A stretch of DNA of 64,000 nucleotides from NCBI GenBank assembly GCA_028869255.1, contig CP110972.1, positions 3,849,001 to 3,913,000 of the forward strand. Reading direction: 5' to 3'. The stretch is from Pseudomonas poae (GTDB taxonomy: Bacteria; Pseudomonadota; Gammaproteobacteria; Pseudomonadales; Pseudomonadaceae). The notes beneath the pieces are model-generated. The model saw nothing but the letters and a program-made list of their open reading frames with translations. It searched no databases and was not told the DNA's origin. Positions 19,101 through 25,705 of this stretch are shown in pieces; the stretch's first letter is position 1, and every line of letters begins with the position of its first letter. A program made the position numbers and the translations under genes.

Positions 19101-20860
19101 ACGAGGGCAGTCAGCTAGTCACCCGTTACGAGCGCGATCCTGCCGGCCGACTCGTACGAAAAACCCTGCCCGATGGCAGTCTTGTGGACTATGCCTACGA
19201 CCGCCAGGGCAATCTCCTCAGCGTCGACGACGGCCACTGGGCGCTGGCCTACGAGTACGACGCGCAAAATCGCCTCACCGCCGAGCATCAAGGCTGGGGC
19301 ACCCTGCGCTACGGCTACGACGCCTGCGGCCAGCTGAAAAACTTGCGCCTGCCGGACAACAACCGCCTGGTGTTCAATCACGGTAAGGGTGGGCACCTAT
19401 CAACCGTGGAACTGAATGGCGCCGTACTGACCTCACACCTGTTCAACGCCGGCCAGGAACACCAACGCCAACAAGGCCAGCTCCTCAGCCACTACCACTA
19501 CGACGACCAGCAACGTCTGCACGCCCACGCCGTCACCCATCAGCAACACACCCTCTACCAACGCCAATACGACTACGACAAATCCGGCAACCTCACCCGC
19601 CTGCTCGACACCCGCAAAGGCGAACACCACTATCACTACGACCCGCTGAACCGCCTCACCCGCGCCGACCACTCCCAAGACACCCAGGAACGCTTCGCCC
19701 ACGACCCCGCCGGCAACCTCCTGATGCAAGACCGCCCTGGCCCCGACATCGTCGCCGGCAACCGCCTGACCATCCAGGGCGACCGCCACTACGACTACGA
19801 CGCCTTCGGCAACCTGATCCGCGAACGACGAGGCAAGGGCCATCAACTCGTTACCGAATACCACTACGACTGCCAACATCGGCTGATCGGCCTAACCCAA
19901 CCCAACGGGCAGACGGCCAGCTATCGCTATGACCCGTTTGGGCGGCGCATCAGCAAAACCGTGGATGGCAAAACCAGCGAGTTTTTTTGGCAAGGCGACA
20001 AGCTGGTTGCCGAACACCACGCGGGTCGCCACCGCAGCTACCTCTACGAACCGGACAGCTTCCGGCCGCTGGCATTACTCGAAGGTTATGGCCCAAAAGA
20101 AACCAAACCCTTCCACTACCAACTCGACCACCTGGGCACGCCTCAGGAACTCACCGCCCCTGACGGCGAAATCGTTTGGTCCGCGCACTACCGCGCTTAC
20201 GGCGAAATCGCCCGCCTCGACGTAGGCAAAGTCGACAACCCGCTACGCTTCCAAGGCCAATACTTCGACCAAGAAAGCGGGCTGCACTACAACCGCCATC
20301 GCTACTACAATCCGGATATTGGTCGCTACCTGACGCCGGACCCGGTGAAGCTGGCCGGTGGGATTAACGCGTACCAGTACGTGCCCAATCCTACGGGTTG
20401 GGTGGATCCGTTAGGGCTAAACGCTAACTGCCCTGGTTCAGCAGAGAAAACACCAACCTGCGCCTTAGCTGCTGAGCCGGAACTGCCTGACGCATCTCGT
20501 AAAGGGGCGTTTCGGGAAGCCAAAAGAGACGCCAAAATACCGTTGACTCAACAGCCAGATATGATTACGCATTCGAAGTCAGGCAGGGCAACACAATACA
20601 GAAAAGAAAAAATGACTGATTTGAATGATGACAATGTACTGGATGACAATGGCAGGACCATTAATACGAGGGTTTATCAATTCACCAGAGCAGATGGCTC
20701 CAAAGTTCTTATTCAGGACCATTCTGCCGGGCATAAATTTGGCAGACCGGATGGAGTGGGAGACCAAACAACACACTTCAACTTACGGCCAATAGACAAG
20801 CCCCGCAACGGGCATATTTCCGGAGCGAAAGAACATTACAACTTCAGGATTAAAAAATGA
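16181..20860 (+). CDS. Rhs polymorphic toxin with HNH/Endo VII-like C-terminal nuclease
   Basis: A 1559-residue Rhs protein starting at the ATG at 16181. The first ~400 residues are a non-PAAR N-terminal region with a hydrophobic stretch around 255-305. A DUF6531-type entry follows (GCPVSMVTGEELLTL...GFGWSHSL). Over 25 YD repeats (YxYDxxGRL) form the cage. The core ends at the conserved RYLTPDPVKLAGG and WVDPLGL (DPLGL from residue 1409, base 20405). The 146-residue tip has FREAKRDAKIPLTQQP, QDHSAGH, THFNLRP and KEHYNF, resembling the Tox-HNH-EHHH group of HNH/endonuclease VII nucleases. The stop overlaps the immunity gene (ATGA). No vgrG, PAAR or Eag chaperone gene lies within the window. 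Confidence 0.92.
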   Translation: MTAQTPDAEDILRDFRGCLNTFDEWAESFWSGSTLQVEQVFKVGNEVALVAPVSSKTPSRTVAVCKAQGSMTLAHMFESTQYVPIGNTPVTLQALAADGSPLGAPIHKTIGASGILEVKECTRDQKYQITFYPDLSKDHVKALYASYQSVIAGLEAHLLDEWKNTFKLQWSDFANATPLERSALQGVAFASGIAKALYNLWDNLTQLYDLLADIKPNSEKLLQYISQAELDELLKLGKDAIAKGLLVLSDEPLLFIYLSAMLAWIRMLPPPDMYELLGEITGEVLINLFLIWATRGMGVQLRLGAQVMSHVKSGRVRNWLETLANRRVGPKLDSHVEAVKPLLLSSPAAEIKTVPAAQLKAGEQLASNPVLAVRSKTQQTVLVRQELVDDAPASGKNLNGDAAAAADKTATNGCPVSMVTGEELLTLTDGTLDGIFPFEWTRLYRTSAVDVDCGLGFGWSHSLAQRLSVVGDSVVWVDHENRSTQFPLPTASRPAITNSLAEAAIYLGSLPDELVLAQASRFYHFRDGVLVSISDAYDNRLRISRDFLGRIERLDNGVGRSLFLRYESGRIVAVDYQIQRAKGREPFEWMTEFCIVSYAYDDAGRLVSATNAVGESEVYRYDEQHVILERGLAGGASFFWEWKRSGKAARCIRHWASFSQMDTRYAWNDKGRVTVFNADGSQEVYVHDDRARLVQRIDPDGAEHFKSYDDKGRLTVEQDPLGAVTAYQYDDAGRLVALFPGDDEPTSYEHDNGFVRVVRRGEAVWKYERNDQGDVIRKTDPEGHVTDYSYDKYGQLIGVWYPDHSCLRLVWNERGQLLEEHLPNGGIKRYRYDDLGRQIAREEAHGALTEYQWDGVGRLTRVVLPGGATREYSYNPYGKITAERDELGQTTRYEYADGLHLISRRINADGTQVQYRYDNVRLLLTDIENEVGETYGLQYHPNGLIQQETGFDGQRTAYAYDLNGNLLEKTEHGDEGSQLVTRYERDPAGRLVRKTLPDGSLVDYAYDRQGNLLSVDDGHWALAYEYDAQNRLTAEHQGWGTLRYGYDACGQLKNLRLPDNNRLVFNHGKGGHLSTVELNGAVLTSHLFNAGQEHQRQQGQLLSHYHYDDQQRLHAHAVTHQQHTLYQRQYDYDKSGNLTRLLDTRKGEHHYHYDPLNRLTRADHSQDTQERFAHDPAGNLLMQDRPGPDIVAGNRLTIQGDRHYDYDAFGNLIRERRGKGHQLVTEYHYDCQHRLIGLTQPNGQTASYRYDPFGRRISKTVDGKTSEFFWQGDKLVAEHHAGRHRSYLYEPDSFRPLALLEGYGPKETKPFHYQLDHLGTPQELTAPDGEIVWSAHYRAYGEIARLDVGKVDNPLRFQGQYFDQESGLHYNRHRYYNPDIGRYLTPDPVKLAGGINAYQYVPNPTGWVDPLGLNANCPGSAEKTPTCALAAEPELPDASRKGAFREAKRDAKIPLTQQPDMITHSKSGRATQYRKEKMTDLNDDNVLDDNGRTINTRVYQFTRADGSKVLIQDHSAGHKFGRPDGVGDQTTHFNLRPIDKPRNGHISGAKEHYNFRIKK

Positions 20861-21261
20861 AATACTGGAACGAATTAGATCAGAATATATTTTTCGAGAA
20901 GCTATTTAGCAAACCTGTAGAGATTGGAAAAATTGCATTATTTTCTTTGCAGATAGAAAACGATCGACCGTCGCTGGGGTTGGGGTTCGACATCCCTGAC
21001 TTCCCAGACATATTACCGCCCAAATGGCAAGATAAAGGCTATAACACTTGTAGAATGGGAATTGACTGCCATGGCATCCGCGACCTAAAAATTCAAAACC
21101 TTCCCATTCGTGAAGTATTTTCCGTAACTATCACACGTAATAATGATCAGTTCCACTTCCAAGCAAGTAACAAAAACGCCTCAATTGAATTCAAGGCTAA
21201 ATATATTTCACTTTGCGATCCAAATGTGTACATAAACGGACCTGATGATTATTTTTTCTAG
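20857..21261 (+). CDS. Imm50-like immunity protein for the Rhs tip
   Basis: A 134-residue acidic-to-neutral cytoplasmic protein whose ATG overlaps the Rhs stop by four bases, the classic toxin-immunity arrangement. The pattern W near the N terminus, PSLGLGFDIPDFPDILPPKWQ, GYNTCRMGIDCHGI and DLKIQNLPI fits what I recall of the Imm50 family. It should bind and neutralise the adjacent nuclease tip. Base composition is clearly more AT-rich than the core genome (runs such as ATATATTTTTCG), as expected of an exchanged tip-immunity cassette. The family assignment is from memory of the pattern; the immunity role follows strongly from position. Confidence 0.85.
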   Translation: MKYWNELDQNIFFEKLFSKPVEIGKIALFSLQIENDRPSLGLGFDIPDFPDILPPKWQDKGYNTCRMGIDCHGIRDLKIQNLPIREVFSVTITRNNDQFHFQASNKNASIEFKAKYISLCDPNVYINGPDDYFF

Positions 21262-21382
21262 GGCTTATAAGTATATGAATATAGACCTCCTATGCCCCCC
21301 ATAGCCAAGCCCAATTCGCCCCCTCCACCCACCCCACCTAAACTCTGCCCAAGTTGTTTCAACGGACAGAGGATTCACCATC

Positions 21383-21634
21383 ATGGGCAAACGTCATCCT
21401 AATCTCCCCGCCTGGCAATGGCGCAATCAACCACAAAACCACCAAAACCCGACTAATGTAGGGCTGCAATTGATTGCAGTGCCGCTGTTGATCATCGGGT
21501 TTCTGCTGCTGGCGTCCGGTGTGTTTAGCGTGAGCTTGGCGAGTTTTGCCGTCGGTGTGATCGGTGTGCTGGCAGGCGTGGCGCTGCGACGCCACGGCCA
21601 TAGGCTGGAAGCTCAAGCCAGTAAGCGTTTCTGA
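21383..21634 (+). CDS. Small two-helix membrane protein
   Basis: An 83-residue protein with a hydrophilic Asn/Gln-rich N terminus (about 1-25), two closely spaced hydrophobic helices (about 27-45 and 50-68) and a basic tail (LRRHGHRLEAQASKRF). AGAGGA lies about ten bases upstream. I know it only as a small conserved Pseudomonas membrane protein without assigned function; similar proteins have been mislabelled terminase in some annotations, which nothing here supports. It is convergent with the thioesterase, three bases apart. Confidence 0.75.
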   Translation: MGKRHPNLPAWQWRNQPQNHQNPTNVGLQLIAVPLLIIGFLLLASGVFSVSLASFAVGVIGVLAGVALRRHGHRLEAQASKRF

Positions 21635-21637
21635 AAG

Positions 21638-22435
21638 TCAGGCGAAGACCACCACGGTCTGGCGGCTGATGGCGATAAGTTCGCCGGTCGGGCTCCACAG
21701 TGCGGCGGCGGCATGGCCGTAGCCGTCGCGCGCGTGTTCGATGCTGACGTGGTACTGGCACCAATCGAGGGTCGTCAGGTTCTGCAGCGGCTGGATGAAT
21801 TCGATGGTCCAAGTCAGGGTGCTACCCGGCGCGGGCTTTTTCAGGTGTGGCAGCAACGCCGGGGGCCAAGCGTCGACTAACGCGAGGATATGCGCCTCAG
21901 TCAGCGGCTCTTCTTTCACGTCTCCGCGCAAGCGCACCCAGCCGCCCATATCGCGAGATTTGTTGCCGGTGAACGGCAAGCCGCCGACACTCCAGCGCAT
22001 TGCCAGGTGGCGCATGAATTCTGGGGTCACGCCCTTGATATAGGGCAGCTCCTGGCATTCATCCCAATGTTTGAACACCGGCGGTGCTTCGCTCTCGACA
22101 GCGATTTCTGACTCACGGGACGCGCCGAAACTGGCCTGCACCAGCGTCGCCACTTCGCCGTTCTGCACCACACGCCCGAGCAATTGGCTGACGGCTTTGC
22201 CTTCGCGCAACACTTCGACTTGATAACTGGCAGACACATCGGGTGCCACCGGGCCAACAAAGGTGATTGCCAGCGAACGCAAAGGGCGATCCGTCGGTAC
22301 CTGGGCGCGCAAGGCTTCATATTGCAACGCAGCGACCAAGCCACCAAAGGTGGCCCGGCCCTGGGCCCATTCGGCGGGGATGGTCACATCCAACGGGTTG
22401 CTACGGGCAGTGTCGAGCAAATCACTGAAGCGCAT
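21638..22435 (-). CDS. Acyl-CoA thioesterase, double hot-dog family
   Basis: A 265-residue protein with two hot-dog domains of the TesB/4HBT_3 type: the first about 15-120 (GRATFGGLVAALQYEAL, RSLAITFVGPVAP, VVQNGEVATLVQASFG), the second about 150-264 (SRDMGGWVRLRGD, LALVDAWPPALL, LTWTIEFIQPL, AAALWSPTGELIAISRQTVVVF). It would hydrolyse acyl-CoA thioesters in the cytoplasm; chain-length preference cannot be read from sequence. It is transcribed away from the CHAD gene's side as a separate unit. Confidence 0.9.
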   Translation of the reverse strand: MRFSDLLDTARSNPLDVTIPAEWAQGRATFGGLVAALQYEALRAQVPTDRPLRSLAITFVGPVAPDVSASYQVEVLREGKAVSQLLGRVVQNGEVATLVQASFGASRESEIAVESEAPPVFKHWDECQELPYIKGVTPEFMRHLAMRWSVGGLPFTGNKSRDMGGWVRLRGDVKEEPLTEAHILALVDAWPPALLPHLKKPAPGSTLTWTIEFIQPLQNLTTLDWCQYHVSIEHARDGYGHAAAALWSPTGELIAISRQTVVVFA

Positions 22436-22532
22436 GACGACCTCACATCAAAAGAAACAGATGAGGGATCTTAACCATCGTGCTCGCCAGGTACAGCGCC
22501 TATTCCGGCCAAAAGCCGGACAATGTGAGGGC

Positions 22533-23294
22533 TCAGAAACAATCGGCGCTGAGTTTATCCAGCACCCGGTCCGCCTGCCCTTCAGCCTTGGCCATGGTGC
22601 GATGCCACACCGCAACGCAGGGCTGCAAGTCGGCCTGGTGTTCGGCCTGGGCCAACCACTGCCAACAGTCATGCCAATCGCCCAGGGCAGCCTGGGCTCT
22701 TTTCAGGCGTGACATGGCGTTGGCGGGGAGTTTGTCCAGTTCGGGGTAGGCCTCGGCGGCATAGCGCACGCGCTTGATCAACAAACGCAGGCGATGGCGA
22801 TCATGGCCGGGGTCTTTCAGCGCATCATCTAGCCCGAGCCATTGCTTGGCCAGGCGTTTCTCGATGCGCGGGCGCAGGCCCTTGAGCAATTTCTGGTGTT
22901 GGGAGGCGCGAATAAATCGCGGGAATGCATCGAGGATCTGCAGCAGATGTGCAAGCTCCGGGCCTTGCGCCACCTGGCGATAGGCATCGGGTTGCAGGCG
23001 CAAGCGCCGCTCAGCCGCTTCATGATGACCCTGCTGGTGCAAATACGCCGCCAGCACCTCGCGGTCGCGCAGCGGCGTGGTCAATTGGCCGACCGCACGG
23101 GCGGCCGACTCAAGCTGTTCCACCCCCGGCAGCCCGCGCAGGGGGCGCAACAGGCTGCGCAGACGGCGCACGGTAGTGCGCAGATCATGCAGGGCTTCAT
23201 CGTCGGTGACGGCCGCGAGGCGAGCCTGGCAGCTCAGTAACCCTACTTCCAGGCCAATGACCTGAGCGACTAACTGATCAACCAAAGCAGACAT
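22533..23294 (-). CDS. CHAD domain protein
   Basis: A 253-residue all-helical protein matching the CHAD domain, with the conserved histidines and basic residues expected: EALHDLRTTVRRLRSLLRPL near the N terminus and HRLRLLIKRVRYAAEAY with ALGDWHDCWQWL near the C terminus. CHAD proteins bind inorganic polyphosphate and are often fused or adjacent to CYTH triphosphatases; no CYTH domain or ppk gene is nearby here. Soluble, no signal peptide. Confidence 0.9.
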   Translation of the reverse strand: MSALVDQLVAQVIGLEVGLLSCQARLAAVTDDEALHDLRTTVRRLRSLLRPLRGLPGVEQLESAARAVGQLTTPLRDREVLAAYLHQQGHHEAAERRLRLQPDAYRQVAQGPELAHLLQILDAFPRFIRASQHQKLLKGLRPRIEKRLAKQWLGLDDALKDPGHDRHRLRLLIKRVRYAAEAYPELDKLPANAMSRLKRAQAALGDWHDCWQWLAQAEHQADLQPCVAVWHRTMAKAEGQADRVLDKLSADCF

Positions 23295-23347
23295 CCTTCC
23301 CCCTTGACGATAAAAATGCCCCGCTGACTCACGCCAGCTTAGACGGC

Positions 23348-23626
23348 TTAACGCCCGGCGCGCGACTCACGAATATAGAACCGCGCTTTCTCGGCCTTGT
23401 TGGAGCAGCCTTCAAACGCTTCGAATTGCTGCTGGGTCTTGGCGCCCGTTAACAACGACAGGGCCTTGGAATAGCTCACGGTGCCGGCAAAACCTTCGGC
23501 CTTGGCCAGGTCCAGCTCGTGCCATGCGGCATCCAGTTGCGTGCCGCAGCTGTCGCGGTACGCGGTTTTCCCGGCACAACCAGCCAGGGCCAACACGATC
23601 ACAGGCACACACATCCAGGCTTTCAT
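23348..23626 (-). CDS. Small lipoprotein
   Basis: A 92-residue predicted lipoprotein with signal sequence MKAWMCVPVIVLALAGC (lipobox LAGC, Cys17). The ATG at 23626 has GAGG eight bases upstream and is preferred over the GTG at 23635. The mature part is helical (AWHELDLAKAEGFAGTVSYSKALSLLTGAKTQQQFEAFEGC), with two further cysteines that could form a disulphide. It resembles small pseudomonad lipoproteins of unknown function. Confidence 0.85.
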   Translation of the reverse strand: MKAWMCVPVIVLALAGCAGKTAYRDSCGTQLDAAWHELDLAKAEGFAGTVSYSKALSLLTGAKTQQQFEAFEGCSNKAEKARFYIRESRAGR

Positions 23627-23842
23627 CGATGACACCTCAATTAAAGAAAAACAGTCGTACGGTGTAGACGTTGCCTACAAGGAAAAGTGCCTTGTCAGTC
23701 AGCCTGAAATCAATCTCGCCGATTGCCAAAGCATACCCGAGCGCTGTGGCTATTCTGGAAAAATATTGCAGGCCCGATGAAGATTGAAGCCGCCCCCTCA
23801 ATGGGTGCATTGTGGGCACCTGCCCAGGGGAGGACATTGACC

Positions 23843-24879
23843 ATGAAAAAGCGTGTTGCCTTGGTGCTGGGCTCCGGTGGGGCCCGGGGCTACGCCCATA
23901 TCGGGGTGATCGAGGAAATCGAACGGCGCGGCTATGACATTGCCTGTGTCGCCGGCTGTTCGATGGGCGCCGTGGTGGGCGGGATCTACGCCGCCGGCAA
24001 GCTGGATGAGTATCGAAACTGGATTGAAAGCCTCGACTATCTCGACGTACTGCGCCTGGTGGACGTGAGTTTTCGCCTGGGGGCGATTCGCGGCGAGAAG
24101 GTGTTCGGGCAAATCCGCAAGATCGTCGGCGAGATCAATATCGAAGAGCTGCGCATCCCCTACACCGCCGTCGCCACCGACCTGACCAACCAGCAGGAAA
24201 TCTGGTTCCAGGAGGGCTGCCTGCACCAGGCCATGCGCGCCTCGGCGGCGATTCCCAGCCTGTTCACCCCGGTGATGCAAGGCAACCGCATGCTGGTAGA
24301 CGGCGGCCTGCTGAACCCGCTGCCTATCGTGCCGGTGGTGTCGAGCCATTGCGACCTGATCATCGCGGTCAACCTCAACGCCACCAACCAGAAGCACTAC
24401 CAATTGCCGGTGATCCAGCGCCCGCCGGCATTTAAAAGTCGTTTTGACAGCCTGGTGAAATCCCTCGGTTCGCACCTGCCCTTTCGCCGCAAACAGGCTG
24501 AGCAGTTATTGAAGCTCGAACAGGAGGCCCTGCAGGCCCAGGCGGCCGAGATCAACCCGTGGCTGGACTCCGCCGAGCCCGAATCCCAACAACCTGCCGC
24601 CGCGCCGGAAAAGCCGGGGCGCCGAAGTCGGCGACGGGCTCGTTCATTATCGATAACGTCGGCCCGGCGTCATTGCTGGACCTGATCAACCAGAGTTTCG
24701 AGGTGATGCAAACGTCGCTGGCGCAGTACAAGATTGCCGGCTACCCCCCGGATGTGCTGATCAACGTGCCCAAGCGGGTGTGCCGGTTTTTCGAGTTCTA
24801 CAAGGCGCCGGAGTTGATTGCGCTGGGAAGGGAAATTGCCAGCGATACGTTGGACCGGTATGAGAGTGAGCAGCGCTGA
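23843..24879 (+). pseudogene. Patatin-like phospholipase (RssA type), frameshifted
   Basis: The first frame (23843-24685) encodes a full patatin domain: oxyanion loop GSGGARGYAHIG, nucleophile elbow GCSMGAVVG and catalytic Asp in LVDGGLLNPLP. The C-terminal ~90 residues typical of this 345-residue pseudomonad family lie in another frame (about 24619-24879: SATGSFIIDNVGPASLLDL to DTLDRYESEQR). Restoring one G in the run at 24616-24619 joins the frames as EKPG-APKS. As written, the first frame ends in an unnatural Arg-rich tail (RRSRRRARS). GGAGG nine bases before the ATG supports the start. The catalytic domain is intact, so activity may survive even if the deletion is real. Confidence 0.85.
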
Positions 24880-24903
24880 GATCCTGGGTGACGCTGATGG
24901 CCC

Positions 24904-24970
24904 CATCGCAGGCAAGCCAGCTCCCACAGGAGAATGCATTCCAAATGTGGGAGCTGGCTTGCCTGCGATG
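24904..24970. repeat. REP doublet (REPIN-like) between patatin and kdpE
   Basis: Inverted pair of REP units: CATCGCAGGCAAGCCAGC with CTCCCACA, about 17 spacer bases, then TGTGGGAG with the reverse complement. It can fold into a long hairpin and sits between two convergent genes. Confidence 0.85.
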
Positions 24971-24978
24971 ACGCCGGT

Positions 24979-25668
24979 TCAGGCATTCAACAACCGGTAG
25001 CCCACCCCTGCCTCGGTCACGATAAAACGCGGCTGGGTCGGGTCGTCCGCCAGCTTCTGGCGCAAATGGCCGACCACGATCCGCAAGTAGTGGCTGTCTT
25101 CGGTATGGGTCGGCCCCCAGATATCCTTGAGCAATTGCTGTTGGGTAATCACCCGCCCCGGATGCCGCGCCAGTTGCGCCAGCACCGCGTACTCCTTGCG
25201 GGTCAACGCCACTTCGGCACCGTCCAGCAGCACGCGGCGGTAGGCCAGGTCCACGGTCAAGGGGCCAAAACGCAAGGCGGCTTCCTGGGTTTCTCCCGTC
25301 GGTGCCTGGCGTAGCAAGGCGCGCACGCGGGCCAGAAACTCCTGGATACCAAAGGGTTTGGTCACGTAGTCATTGGCGCCGCCGTCGAGAGCCTCGACCT
25401 TCTGCCCTTCGCTGGCACGTACCGACAACACCAGCACCGGCACCATCGACCACTCGCGAAACTCGCGCAGCACCTGCTGACCGTCCATGTCCGGCAGGCC
25501 GAGGTCAAGCACCAGCAAATCCGGCTTGCTCAGCGCCGCCTGGGCCAGACCTTCGTTGCCGGTGCCGGCCTCAATCACTTTATAGCCCTGGGAGGCTAGG
25601 CTGATGCGCAGGAATTTGCGGATCTGCGGTTCGTCATCGATGACTAAAATCGTCGCGGTCTGGCTCAT
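24979..25668 (-). CDS. kdpE: Two-component response regulator KdpE
   Basis: OmpR-family regulator of kdpFABC, 229 residues from the ATG at 25668. The receiver (about 5-118) has the acidic pocket DDE, phosphoacceptor Asp in LVLDLGLPDMDG, Thr/Ser in VLVLSVRA and Lys in TKPFG. The winged helix (about 128-227) has LTRKEYAVLAQLARHPGRVITQQQLLKDIWG, HYLRIVVGHLRQKL and the GVGYRL ending. It follows kdpD by 37 bases, so the two are cotranscribed. Candidate binding boxes lie upstream of kdpF. Confidence 0.95.
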   Translation of the reverse strand: MSQTATILVIDDEPQIRKFLRISLASQGYKVIEAGTGNEGLAQAALSKPDLLVLDLGLPDMDGQQVLREFREWSMVPVLVLSVRASEGQKVEALDGGANDYVTKPFGIQEFLARVRALLRQAPTGETQEAALRFGPLTVDLAYRRVLLDGAEVALTRKEYAVLAQLARHPGRVITQQQLLKDIWGPTHTEDSHYLRIVVGHLRQKLADDPTQPRFIVTEAGVGYRLLNA

Positions 25669-25705
25669 GGTGTCCAATCAAAACCCGTGGAGAAAAGAGG
25701 GTAGC

